In this document: positions 24,468 to 34,471 of the stretch, piece after piece
Layout: each line of letters starts with the position of its first letter
How positions within the stretch are numbered: the first letter of the stretch is position 1
Source of the DNA: Chthoniobacterales bacterium
Lineage (GTDB): Bacteria; Verrucomicrobiota; Verrucomicrobiia; Chthoniobacterales; UBA6821
NCBI GenBank assembly: GCA_019747895.1
Contig: JAIEQF010000013.1
Span: 1 to 64,000, forward strand
DNA: 64,000 bases
Direction of reading: 5' to 3'
Notes under the pieces: model-generated
The model's database searches: none
What the model was told of the DNA's origin: nothing
Seen by the model: only the letters and a program-made list of their open reading frames with translations
Made by a program: the position numbers and the translations under genes

Positions 24468-25693
24468 CTGTTGAAGTGTCCATTGATTGGAAAAAGGAAG
24501 TGTTACCAGTTGGTCGACTTCATACTTCCGAACGCAACTCAGCCACTTCGTTTGAGTATGCTTCGGAGTGGATAAAGCGTTCCGATGCTTTTGCCATTGA
24601 TCCCACTGCTCTGCCGCTTCGTGCTGGCGCTCACCATGCCTCTTCGCTTTTTGGAGTTTTTCAAGACTGCGGTCCTGATCGTTGGGGGAGAGTGCTCATT
24701 GAACGCTCGGTTAGAAAAGGTATGCACCCGGGGCCTCTACGACATGATCTCGATTACGTCCTTGCTCTTGAAGATAATTCTCGTGTTGGAGCTTTGCGTT
24801 TTTCACATGACAAAGCAGGGACATTCCTGGCTCATTCTGTCGGCAAAGTGCCACCGCTTTTGCGTATTGGGACTTTGTTGAATGCTTCCAATGCTGTTCA
24901 TGAAGAGACAGAAACTGCCGAGGATCTTCGCTACTTGTTAGATTTGGGATCACCTCTCGGTGGTGCACGTCCCAAATCTGCAATCATGCTCAACGATGGG
25001 CGCCTTGCTATCGCTAAATTTTCTAAGCCTGATGACACTCGAGACATTGCAGCTGGGGAAATTCTTGCGCTGACATTAGCCAAGAAGGCAGGGGTTAATG
25101 TGGCCGAACACCAACTCCTCTCGGTGCAAAGAAAGAGCGTCTCACTTATCACTCGCTTTGATCGGAGTGGAGATCAACGGATTCCCTTTCTCTCTGGCAA
25201 TACACTCCTCGGGCTTGCATCGAATGACCCTGGCGCTTACACGCTTCTGGCTGACGGTATTCGGCAATTTGGGGATCATATTGAGCAAGATCTTCAAGAG
25301 ATGTGGCGGCGTCTTATTTTTTCACTTCTTGCCAGCAACTATGATGATCATCTTCGCAATCACGGGTTCCTGATGTTCAAGCCCGGTCGCTGGGCTCTCT
25401 CTCCGGCTTATGATCTGAATCCTGTTCCAGGGACAGAACGTTCGCGTACTCCCGAGACTCCCATTAGCGAAGAGCTTGTTGCGCCTTCCATTGAGATGGC
25501 GCTTGAGGTTGCGTCACGTTTTGCACTTACAACAACCGAGGTTAAAAAAATTCTTAAAGAAGTTTACCAAGCTATTTCAAAATGGCAGGAAGTTGGAAAA
25601 AAACTCGGCATCAAAGCCACGACCCTCCATGCCTACGCAAGTGCCTTTGAAAATCCCTTTGTCACAGAAGTACAAAAAATAATGAGGATATAA
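24464..25693 (+). CDS. hipA: HipA family serine/threonine kinase toxin
   Basis: The 409-residue protein is full length. The N-terminal domain has GLFQDCGPDRWG-type residues near 64-75 (GVFQDCGPDRWG). The glycine-rich loop GSPLGGARPK spans 162-171, the ATP lysine is K185 (AIAKF), the catalytic loop NYDDHLRN is at 292-299 and the metal motif SPAYDLNP at 313-320. In E. coli HipA phosphorylates glutamyl-tRNA synthetase; here the target is unknown, and this copy belongs to the longer-HipA group with the DDHLRNHGF sequence. All catalytic residues appear intact. Confidence 0.93.
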   Translation: MTVEVSIDWKKEVLPVGRLHTSERNSATSFEYASEWIKRSDAFAIDPTALPLRAGAHHASSLFGVFQDCGPDRWGRVLIERSVRKGMHPGPLRHDLDYVLALEDNSRVGALRFSHDKAGTFLAHSVGKVPPLLRIGTLLNASNAVHEETETAEDLRYLLDLGSPLGGARPKSAIMLNDGRLAIAKFSKPDDTRDIAAGEILALTLAKKAGVNVAEHQLLSVQRKSVSLITRFDRSGDQRIPFLSGNTLLGLASNDPGAYTLLADGIRQFGDHIEQDLQEMWRRLIFSLLASNYDDHLRNHGFLMFKPGRWALSPAYDLNPVPGTERSRTPETPISEELVAPSIEMALEVASRFALTTTEVKKILKEVYQAISKWQEVGKKLGIKATTLHAYASAFENPFVTEVQKIMRI

Positions 25694-25771
25694 AAAACAG
25701 TGATTTGAAAGTTGATTTTTTTTTTGCACACACTAGCTTCCGAGAATCACTCCTAACTCTCATAAATATTT

Positions 25772-26413
25772 ATGAAAAACAAAAAACTTCACACCTTCTT
25801 CTTAGTAGGATTATTTGCTGTAATTATTTCTTTAACTCAGGCACAGGGGGGTACTACGCCACATTCTCAAGAGGCTTTTACAAACTCTGATATTAATTAT
25901 GACAATCTACATAAAGTATTATCTGTGCCTGTCCGGTCTTCTGATGGTTCTTTCGATGAGTATTTCATTGACCCTAAATTTCCTTTTTATTGGGATTTTT
26001 CTTTAGTTTCAGCATGGCGTGTTAATGTGCCTCAAGCTCCAGAAGATGGGCATGTTGTTCTTGCAGATCCTCTAACAGTGCACCTTTCTGGAAATGAATC
26101 CCGGATATTGCGTCTCAGTGTTGGAGAGTCTTGGGATGATTGTGGGAAGAAAGAAGTTGATAGCAATACAGGCTTTATTCTATATACGTTGCCAACTTAT
26201 GCCTATACCAATAACTTTGAAATGTGGCAGTACACACGAGATAATGCCTCTATTATTTCAGTGTTTTTAGAGGACACTCGTTTGGATTCACCATTGCTAA
26301 TTGTGCCTAATGCCACAGGAACAACTTATCTTGAATTTCAAGGAGATATTACTGATGCCAACAGCGTGACAAGACATGTAACAGTACATGTTCCGGTAAA
26401 CGTTGTTGAATAG
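25772..26413 (+). CDS. Secreted protein, paralogue family member 3
   Basis: The 213-residue protein begins MKNKKLHTFFLVGLFAVIIS, a signal peptide like that of member 2. The mature part has DPKFPFYWDFS near 70 and ADPLTVHLSGNES near 95, comparable to IADPITLLLSSDT of member 1, and ends with RHVTVHVPVNVVE. The leader repeats the T-run and GCACACACTAGCTTCC pattern of member 2. A terminator follows. Function unknown. Confidence 0.75.
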   Translation: MKNKKLHTFFLVGLFAVIISLTQAQGGTTPHSQEAFTNSDINYDNLHKVLSVPVRSSDGSFDEYFIDPKFPFYWDFSLVSAWRVNVPQAPEDGHVVLADPLTVHLSGNESRILRLSVGESWDDCGKKEVDSNTGFILYTLPTYAYTNNFEMWQYTRDNASIISVFLEDTRLDSPLLIVPNATGTTYLEFQGDITDANSVTRHVTVHVPVNVVE

Positions 26414-26445
26414 TTTATTTTTTTTAAAACTTCTTTAAAAATCAT

Positions 26446-26486
26446 CCCGTAATGAAGTCATCGTACTTCCTTACGGGATTTTTTTT
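26446..26486 (+). terminator. Rho-independent terminator after paralogue 3
   Basis: The stem CCCGTAATGAAGT/ACTTCCTTACGGG is followed by A and eight T. It is a near-copy of the terminator at 24039-24078, which supports a duplicated gene-plus-terminator unit. Confidence 0.88.
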
Positions 26487-26546
26487 GTTCTTACGCAAAA
26501 ATAGACGTTACTCATTGATCGCTGTCCGCTATTTTTGAAGGAATAA

Positions 26547-28530
<1,984 letters not shown>

Positions 28531-28532
<2 letters not shown>

Positions 28533-28855
28533 TTCACAGGGATGGAAGCGATAGAAGGGATATAGTCAAATTACTTAGAACTTACAAGCAACTGACTTGT
28601 CCTTTTTAGGAAAAGACTGCGTTCTCATCCCGTCACGTTATCGTTTAGATAGCGCTGGGTCTTCGGCCTGGCCTTTTCTAAAAATTCCTGCGTTCTTCCC
28701 TGTAATTTCTAAGTAATTTGACTATAAAAGAAATTTTAAAAAATAAAATAAAATATTAAAAAGCGTCACCAAGATTTGTTGAGAGATAATTTAAAAGCAG
28801 AACTTAGGAAAATTAATTTTTAACATTCCTTCTATCGCTTCCATTGCTGTGAATT
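28531..28855. repeat. Long inverted repeat between thiC and the next gene, split by a MITE
   Basis: The arm 28531-28558 overlaps the thiC stop; its complement is 28828-28855, with 26 of 28 positions matching (CCTTCTATCGCTTCC is common). The MITE at 28561-28726 begins right after the left arm. A third copy of the arm sequence is at 51901-51928. The interior 28727-28827 is very AT-rich with no gene. Confidence 0.75.
28561..28726. mobile_element. MITE with IS630-like termini, copy 2
   Basis: The 166-bp element has terminal inverted repeats of about 27 bp (TATAGTCAAATTACTTAGAA at the left, its near-perfect complement at the right). It lacks a gene and is better preserved than the copy at 19358. 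The interior contains AGGAAAAGAC/GGCCTTTTCT pairing and AGATAGCGCT. TA flanks and the TATAGTCAA end suggest mobilisation by an IS630-type transposase. Confidence 0.85.
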
Positions 28856-28874
28856 TCTTATATTCTTTTTTACC

Positions 28875-29894
28875 ATGCAGCAATTTTTTCAAAAACTGAC
28901 GGACTTTCTGGAAAAAGAAGTCGTACCGATTGCTAACCAACTTGATGAAGATGAACAGCTCTATCGTGATGTTTATTCACGATTTGTTAAGTTGGGAGTG
29001 TTGAATCTTCTCATTCCAAAATATCTTGGTGGCCTTGGCGGTGAACGGCATGAATGGATTGATTACAATATTCTTTTGTCGCAATACTCGGGCGCTCTGC
29101 TCTTCCTGCAAGCACAGCATCAATATTGCATCTCTCGGTTAAAAACATTGTTGCCTCAGCCCGAAGTGGAGGAGGTGTTGCGATCATTGGCGTGTGAAGG
29201 GAAAGCAATTGGTTTGGCGCTGCAAAAAAATCCTCAACTTTTAAAGGTGACCGCAGTGCCGGAAGGATTTCGTCTTTCTGGAAAATTTCTTTGGACGACG
29301 GGAGCGACTTACTTTTCTCACCTCTTGGTCTCATTTGAATATGAAAATCAACTTCATTACACGCTTCTGCCGTTTGAGACGCTGCAACAAGAAGAGGGTT
29401 CGATTACCGTGTTGCCAAAAATTGAAACAGTCGTTTTTAATTCCATCACAAATAATAGTGTCGTGTTAGATCAATGGCTTATTCCTAAGAGCTCTATTAT
29501 TACAAGTCATTTGGTAAAACCTAAACTTCCTGCAGAGCACCCTAGTATTTATAATTTTGCGGGAGCTGCGAAGGTGCTTCTCAACTTCGTCCTTGAGGGC
29601 CGTTACGGATCGACGACAGAAGTGTTGCAACAACATGCTCTCCTCGATCAAGCTTGGGACAAATATTATACTCGGCTCAAAGATGGAACGACTTCGCCTT
29701 TGGCACTCCGCAATGAAGGATTGGAGCTCGTTGAACAATGTTCGCTTTTAGCTAGAATTTCCTGTGGAAGTGCTGGAATTTTAAAATCGCATCCGCTGGG
29801 ACGGATCCTCCGAGAGATTTGGCAGTATACGATTGCGGGATACTCCGAAGAACAGATGAGGTCTTATCTAAAAGGCGAGTTCTTTTTGGGCTGA
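28875..29894 (+). CDS. Acyl-CoA dehydrogenase-like flavoprotein
   Basis: The 339-residue protein follows the acyl-CoA dehydrogenase order: an N-terminal helical domain (LTDFLEKEVVPIANQLDED, LGVLNLLIPKYLGGLGG), a middle beta-domain around GFRLSGKFLWTTGATYFSHLLV near 135-157 (motif SGKFLWTTGA) and a C-terminal helical domain. It is shorter than usual (about 380) and the C-terminal signatures are weak, so the substrate is unknown and it may act on a non-CoA compound. Neighbours do not form an obvious pathway. Confidence 0.65.
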   Translation: MQQFFQKLTDFLEKEVVPIANQLDEDEQLYRDVYSRFVKLGVLNLLIPKYLGGLGGERHEWIDYNILLSQYSGALLFLQAQHQYCISRLKTLLPQPEVEEVLRSLACEGKAIGLALQKNPQLLKVTAVPEGFRLSGKFLWTTGATYFSHLLVSFEYENQLHYTLLPFETLQQEEGSITVLPKIETVVFNSITNNSVVLDQWLIPKSSIITSHLVKPKLPAEHPSIYNFAGAAKVLLNFVLEGRYGSTTEVLQQHALLDQAWDKYYTRLKDGTTSPLALRNEGLELVEQCSLLARISCGSAGILKSHPLGRILREIWQYTIAGYSEEQMRSYLKGEFFLG

Positions 29895-29957
29895 ACAGCG
29901 TCGGTGTTAAACTTTTTAATCTTGAACTTACTTGTTTATTTTGGTTAACGTCCACTA

Positions 29958-30182
29958 GTGAACAGTAAATATTTTGAGGATACAGATACATTGTTGATCA
30001 CGCTGCTTGTTAATGCACCAGTAACAACAGAAGAAGTTGATGAAAATACCTATCTTGATTTTGATGACGATGGGAATCTTTGCTCCATTACCATAGAACA
30101 CGCTCAGGACAAAATGGGAGTTCCTGATGTTCATTTTGAGAGGATTGTCAGAACTCCAAAAAAATCATTTTCTGTTTGTTAA
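29958..30182 (+). CDS. DUF2283 family small protein
   Basis: The 74-residue protein fits DUF2283, with the pattern Y-x-E/D-DTLLITL, EEVDENTYLDFDDDGNLCSITIEHA. Members are often found near mobile or toxin-antitoxin genes, and no molecular function is known. It may begin at GTG 29958. It lies 19 bp upstream of the MFS gene and could be co-transcribed with it. Confidence 0.75.
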   Translation: MNSKYFEDTDTLLITLLVNAPVTTEEVDENTYLDFDDDGNLCSITIEHAQDKMGVPDVHFERIVRTPKKSFSVC

Positions 30183-30201
30183 CCTTAACTCCTAAAAACT
30201 A

Positions 30202-31518
30202 ATGAACGTGCTTAAAGAACTAAAAATATTTTTTTCTTACCCTCACAGTATGCGAGTGCTGCTAACAACAAATTTTATTTATGCGAGTGTTCTTCCTGTG
30301 ATCTGGGCTTTTGTTGGCGTGTACATCATGCGTAATAGCAATAACGATGTGCATCTCGTCATGTGTTTTCCCATGGCCAACTACACGGGCATTCTGATTA
30401 CGTTTTTTTTGAATGGATATCTTTTAAGAATTATCCGCGTCAAATATCTCTACGCTTTGGGCATGCTCATTAGTGGGTTTTCTCTATTTATCATGATCTC
30501 ACTCAAAGAACTTGATATCTACGGCATCACGATGACAGGTGGCCTCTTGGGAGTTGCGATGGGATTGTTTTGGGCCAATCGTGATTACCTCGCTCTTGCC
30601 AGTACAACGGATGAAAATCGTAATTATTATTATGGCTTAGAAAATTTTTTCTTAACAATTTGTTCTATCCTTGCCCCGATTACCGTCGGTTGGTTTATTG
30701 CTGGAAGCCAGTTGTATGGGTGGTTTGGAGGAGATCGGAATCATGCGTATTTTTTTGTGGCGATTGGCGCCATCATCTTAGCTTTTTTAGCTTCAGTCAT
30801 TATTTGTCGAGGCAACTTCACCAATCCTGAAGCGACTAAATTTGTTTATTGGAAGTATGATCCTCTTTGGTACAAGGTTTGTTTCATGGAGGCACTTCGC
30901 GGCATTGGACAAGGATTCATGATTACTGCTCCAGCCATGCTGACAGTGAAACTCATTGGCGGTCAGGAAGGGGCTTTAGGCATTATTCAAACAACGGGGA
31001 ATATTTTATTGGTGCTCGTTTTTTATAGTATCGCAAGATTGACGCGACCCGAGCATCGCATCTGGATTCTCTTCGTCGGGTTGGGCCTCTTTGTTGTAGG
31101 ATGCACTTGTAATGCCATTCTTTTTAGCGCGGTCGGAGTTCTTGCGTTTATGGCATGCCAAATTATTTCGTCGGCGCTGATCGAATGCTCCTTTTCTCCT
31201 GTCATGATGCTTGTCATTGACCTGCTTTCTAAAAAAGAGCAACGCAATAAATTTGCCTACTTATTGAACAATGAATTTGCAATTTATGTGGGACGATTGA
31301 CCGGAGGTCTACTCTTCATTGGCGCTGCAATTTATATTTCAGATGTCTTCGCTCTTCGCTATGTCCTCTTGTTGGTCGGGGTGCTTCAATTCTGCTCTTA
31401 CTTTTTGTGCAAGCAAGTGCTGGCAACTTGCAAAGTAATGGATGCTGAATTGACAGAGTATGACCTGCGGACCGAGCCGCATGCTATTGCGGATCTGCTG
31501 TCGATCGAGGAGAGATAA
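30202..31518 (+). CDS. MFS transporter
   Basis: The 438-residue membrane protein has about 12 hydrophobic segments in two halves with a central loop near 215-235 (FTNPEATKFVYWKYDPLW). The segment GLFWANRDYLALASTTDENRNYYYGLENFF near 120-150 resembles MFS proteins of the YxiO/DHA group found in Firmicutes, but the substrate cannot be predicted. It ends facing the beta-glucosidase gene. Confidence 0.8.
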   Translation: MNVLKELKIFFSYPHSMRVLLTTNFIYASVLPVIWAFVGVYIMRNSNNDVHLVMCFPMANYTGILITFFLNGYLLRIIRVKYLYALGMLISGFSLFIMISLKELDIYGITMTGGLLGVAMGLFWANRDYLALASTTDENRNYYYGLENFFLTICSILAPITVGWFIAGSQLYGWFGGDRNHAYFFVAIGAIILAFLASVIICRGNFTNPEATKFVYWKYDPLWYKVCFMEALRGIGQGFMITAPAMLTVKLIGGQEGALGIIQTTGNILLVLVFYSIARLTRPEHRIWILFVGLGLFVVGCTCNAILFSAVGVLAFMACQIISSALIECSFSPVMMLVIDLLSKKEQRNKFAYLLNNEFAIYVGRLTGGLLFIGAAIYISDVFALRYVLLLVGVLQFCSYFLCKQVLATCKVMDAELTEYDLRTEPHAIADLLSIEER

Positions 31519-31550
31519 TCGTTCAATCAATGACGCCAACTTAAGAGAAG

Positions 31551-31680
31551 AAAATTAACCACAAGCGTACAGCCGGCCCGGGTGGCCGCTGGCCCAAATG
31601 CCGAAGGCAGCCCCGTAAGGGGCGAGCTCGTGGGCACGAGCGAGTTGCACCTCAAAGTCGCTAAAGCTGCATTTGTGCAC
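31551..31680. repeat. Repeat family 2, copy 2, bounded by an inverted repeat
   Basis: The segment between two convergent genes is bounded by TTAACCACAA and TTGTGGTTAA, and holds several GC-rich hairpins (CCCCGTAAGGGG, CTCGTGGGCACGAG). Its CCGAAGGCAGC...GGCGAGC order matches 19246-19356. It may work as a two-way terminator. The outer arm echoes the CTTTGTGGTT unit seen in the tyrS leader. Confidence 0.5.
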
Positions 31681-31687
31681 TTTGTGG

Positions 31688-33079
31688 TTAAATCTTTTTT
31701 CCTAACGTCGCGCCATTGCTCTCGATAATGGTGCGGTACCACTTCGCTGAATCTTTTAAAATTCTTTTTTGTGTTGGATAATCGACGTAGATGAGGCCGA
31801 AACGTTCTTTGTAACCCTCAGCCCATTCGAAGTTGTCCATGATGGACCACTGAAAATAGCCTCGCACATCGACTCCCTCTTGAATGGATTTTTCTAATGA
31901 AAGAAGATAGCGATTTAAGAAATCGATCCGTTGTGGATCATGAACTTCACCATCGAGTGAAATCCAATCGTTACAGGAGAGGCCGTTTTCCGTGACGACC
32001 ATCGGCTTCTGGTAACGTTCATAGAAAAACTTCACGCCCCAACCAAGGCATTCTGGTGTGACCGGCCAGCGGAAGGCCGTCATGCCAGCTCCTTGAGGCG
32101 AGGGGACTGATTCTGTCTCGCCATTTTTTCCAGCACGGACTTCTATACCGCTATAAATATTGACGCCGTAAAAATCGATTGGTTGCGCAATAATCTCCAT
32201 ATCGCCAGGAATAATTTCAGGGACATCTTCTCCAAAAGCTTTCCAGGAATCTTCAGGATATTTTCCAAAAATAACCGGGTCGCCCCACCATGCATTACTC
32301 CAAACAGAAATTTTGCGACCGTTGTTCAGCTCAAAAGTTGTATCGTGATCAAACATCGCCTTGCGAGCGGCCTCGATATCAGATTTTTGAGGAGTAGAAG
32401 GGTAGGACGTTGCTGTTGCAGGAGCCCAACCAATCGTCGGGTTAGTTTTTGCGGCAGCGCGAATGACTTGAACAGCACGTCCATGTGCGAGTAAGACGTT
32501 GTGGCTAGCACGCAGAACTTCTTTACGTCCCAATCGATCGCCGGGAGCATGAATGCCAAATTCCATGCCAAGTCCCACAAAACATTGTGGCTCGTTGAGC
32601 GTCATCCAATGTGAGACGCGATCGGAGAGCTTGTCCACAATAACGGAGGTGTAATCAGCAAACCATTCCGCGCTATCACGGTTAAGCCAGCCGCCTTTGT
32701 TGTAGAGTGCATAAGGAAAGTCCCAATGAAAGAGCGTGACCCAAGGTGCGATCCCAGCTTTTAAGAGCTCGTCCACAAGCCGATCGTAGAAGGCGAGTCC
32801 CTTCGCGTTGACTTTTCCCGTTCCTGCAGGAAGGACGCGTGGCCATGAAACAGAAAGGCGATAGGCTTGAAGCCCGATTTCTTTCATCAGTTGGACATCT
32901 TCTTGGGAACGATGATAATGATCGCAGGCGATATTGCCCGTATGTCCTTCCCAAATTCTTCCAGACTGCTCGCACATCATGTCCCAGACAGAGGGACCTT
33001 TTCCATCTTCTCTAGCCGCGCCTTCGATTTGAAACGAGGCAGCGGCAGCACCCCAGATGAAGTTTTTTGGAAAGTTCAT
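31688..33079 (-). CDS. GH1 family beta-glucosidase
   Basis: The 463-residue enzyme hydrolyses beta-glucosides or related beta-glycosides. The catalytic acid/base is E163 in TLNEP and the nucleophile is E364 in VTENG. The N-terminal signature FPKNFIWGAAAASFQIEGA is present, as are RLSVSWPRV and the C-terminal YFQWSIMDNFEWAEGY. No signal peptide is seen, so it acts in the cytoplasm. Its leader shares a repeat with the secreted-protein gene at 2696-3418. Confidence 0.93.
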   Translation of the reverse strand: MNFPKNFIWGAAAASFQIEGAAREDGKGPSVWDMMCEQSGRIWEGHTGNIACDHYHRSQEDVQLMKEIGLQAYRLSVSWPRVLPAGTGKVNAKGLAFYDRLVDELLKAGIAPWVTLFHWDFPYALYNKGGWLNRDSAEWFADYTSVIVDKLSDRVSHWMTLNEPQCFVGLGMEFGIHAPGDRLGRKEVLRASHNVLLAHGRAVQVIRAAAKTNPTIGWAPATATSYPSTPQKSDIEAARKAMFDHDTTFELNNGRKISVWSNAWWGDPVIFGKYPEDSWKAFGEDVPEIIPGDMEIIAQPIDFYGVNIYSGIEVRAGKNGETESVPSPQGAGMTAFRWPVTPECLGWGVKFFYERYQKPMVVTENGLSCNDWISLDGEVHDPQRIDFLNRYLLSLEKSIQEGVDVRGYFQWSIMDNFEWAEGYKERFGLIYVDYPTQKRILKDSAKWYRTIIESNGATLGKKI

Positions 33080-33107
33080 AAATTAGATAGGAATAATGAC
33101 TAGGAGT

Positions 33108-33186
33108 TTCACGCTTTATAAAATGGAGCGAAGCCTAGACGACTCAAACTTAAACTTGTAACTCAAACTCCATCGCGAAGCGATGG
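33108..33186 (-). repeat. Beta-glucosidase leader repeat and GAA-loop hairpin
   Basis: On the minus strand the segment has GAGTTTGAGTT-type repeats, then GTCTAGGCTTCGCT and TTTTATAAAG, like 3424-3486. At 33170-33186 CCATCGC-GAA-GCGATGG forms a perfect hairpin two bases from the tRNA-Tyr 3-prime end. It has the GCGAAGC core known to make an unusually stable DNA mini-hairpin. Confidence 0.6.
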
Positions 33187-33188
33187 CG

Positions 33189-33271
33189 TGGGCAGGAAAG
33201 GATTCGAACCTTTGAAGGCGTAAGCCAGTGGATTTACAGTCCACCCCGTTTGGCCACTTCGGTACCTACCC
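33189..33271 (-). tRNA. tRNA-Tyr (GTA)
   Basis: On the minus strand the acceptor GGGTAGG pairs with CCTGCCC, the anticodon loop is CTGTAAA (GTA), and a long variable arm (CTGGCTTACGCC...) is present, as in type II tRNA-Tyr. The T-arm is AGGTTCGAATCCT. The CCA end is not encoded. It lies between the small membrane-protein gene and the beta-glucosidase gene, both on the same strand. Confidence 0.95.
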
Positions 33272-33349
33272 AATGAAAGGGAACAAAGATAAAAGAGCTT
33301 GTGAAATTAGTCGATAAGAAAAAAAGAGATTTGCTTTTTCATTGATCAC

Positions 33350-33541
33350 TCATCTTCTTTCTGCGGAGGCTTCAGCTGGTGCTGCCGTTGCAGATCTTGC
33401 TCTAAAGAAATTTATAATATGGTTGGTGCTAAAACCAACGCCACCGCCAAATAAAAAATAAACGGCATTCAAAGGAAGAAGATAATGGGCAAATAAGGCA
33501 ATAGTAAGAGAAGTGGTGGCTGAAGCTGAGCCAGTCATCAT
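33350..33541 (-). CDS. Small membrane protein, downstream partner of the disrupted gene
   Basis: The 63-residue protein has one or two hydrophobic segments (SLTIALFAHYLLPLNAVYFLFGGGVGF) and a basic, Ala-rich tail. GAGGAG lies about 12 bases before its ATG. If the IS630 copy is removed, the stop of the upstream gene overlaps this start as ATGA, so the two genes were once translationally coupled. The insertion has separated them. Function unknown. Confidence 0.55.
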   Translation of the reverse strand: MMTGSASATTSLTIALFAHYLLPLNAVYFLFGGGVGFSTNHIINFFRARSATAAPAEASAERR

Positions 33542-33575
33542 GCTTCTCTTGATCTCCTCTGGAAGATATAGTCAA

Positions 33576-34157
33576 TTAAATTAAAAAGGGCACTGTTTTA
33601 AAAGCAAAAATAATTGCTTGTTCTAAGGTCATAAAGTTATCGATGATTTCCCTGATACGCTTTTTCAGATAAGCCCAAAAGTTTTCAATAGAATTGAGAT
33701 CTGGACTATAAGGTGGAAGGAAAAGCAATTGGCACTCAGCTTGTTCAATAAGCTTTTTGGTCTTTGCCGATTTATGAAAAGTAGCATTATCCATAATGAT
33801 GAGTTGGCCAGGGATGAGCTCCTGAACCAAAACTTTTTCAACCCAAGTTTCAAAGAGTTCAGAGTTGCAAGTCCCTTCAAAAATCATTGGAGCTATAATT
33901 TTTGATCCAACTTTAGCTGCAATAAAACTTTTGCGAGCATACCGCTTACCTGAAATTTCTCCTTGGATTTTTTCTCCCCTTTGAGCACGTCCAAAGTGAC
34001 GCGAAACAAAAGTATCAATCCCACTTTTATCAAGAAAAACGAGGCGATCTTTAGCAATGCATTTTATTCTTTCTTGAAACTCTCGTCGTAGATTCTCGTC
34101 TCTTTCTTTGTAGAGTAAGGTTTTTTTTATAGGTGAGGTCCCACCGCCTACACGCAT
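33576..34157 (-). CDS. IS630 transposase, catalytic part (second frame)
   Basis: The frame contains the complete DDE domain: D43 (FLDKSGID), D123 (IIMDNATFHKS) and E158 (LNSIENFWAYLK), with 34 residues between the second Asp and Glu as in the IS630/Tc1 group. It begins upstream of its annotated ATG only through frameshifting from the first frame near the A8 run at 34121-34128 (coding strand). It ends at the left inverted repeat. Confidence 0.9.
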   Translation of the reverse strand: MRVGGGTSPIKKTLLYKERDENLRREFQERIKCIAKDRLVFLDKSGIDTFVSRHFGRAQRGEKIQGEISGKRYARKSFIAAKVGSKIIAPMIFEGTCNSELFETWVEKVLVQELIPGQLIIMDNATFHKSAKTKKLIEQAECQLLFLPPYSPDLNSIENFWAYLKKRIREIIDNFMTLEQAIIFAFKTVPFLI

Positions 34158-34443
34158 AGAACACGGCTTCAGGAGTAACTTTAAAGACTACTGCTATTTC
34201 TCTAAGGTAATGATCAGGATGTTTTCTTAGATATTTTTTCAATGATTCTTCTTGCAGCTTCCGTGGTAAGGAAATTCTTTTTTTATTTGCAAGAGTACCT
34301 CTCTCTCTTTTTTTATTTATCCATTTAAATATTGTTCTTCTTCCAATTGAAAAGCGCTTGCTTGCTTCTACTTTTGAACCACCTTCTTCTATGAAACCAA
34401 GCACTCGCTTTTTTAAATCTATTGAATAACTCATCCCATACAT
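34051..34443 (-). CDS. IS630 transposase, DNA-binding part (first frame)
   Basis: The frame encodes the N-terminal helix-turn-helix region (MSYSIDLKKRVLGFIEEG, ASKRFSIGRRTIFKWI) and the second paired-type domain up to CRRWDLTYKK. The start is ATG 34443 or, better, 34434. At the A8 run the continuing homology moves to the other frame (TYKK to TLLYKER); a net +1 shift, or loss of one A from the transcript, is needed to fuse the two. Either slippage produces the full enzyme or the copy is broken. Confidence 0.85.
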   Translation of the reverse strand: MYGMSYSIDLKKRVLGFIEEGGSKVEASKRFSIGRRTIFKWINKKRERGTLANKKRISLPRKLQEESLKKYLRKHPDHYLREIAVVFKVTPEAVFYACRRWDLTYKKNLTLQRKRRESTTRVSRKNKMHC

Positions 34444-34471
34444 TTACCACTTCAACAGTGCCCTTTTCAAT

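Noticed and set aside
24464-25693. HipA as an example of the PI3/4-kinase-like group noted for 45482
   Set aside because: HipA shares the broader kinase fold but its motifs (DDHLRN, SPAYDLNP) identify a separate, well-known family; no direct relation between the two genes is claimed.
31666-31690. Simple rho-independent terminator for the MFS gene
   Set aside because: The inverted repeat is bounded by T/A runs, but the intervening 110 bases form a complex repeat, so a simple terminator call would be misleading; it is listed as a repeat.
33189-33271. tRNA-Tyr as an island attachment site
   Set aside because: No integrase gene or direct repeat of the tRNA 3-prime end was seen in the window; the neighbouring IS630 uses TA target sites.
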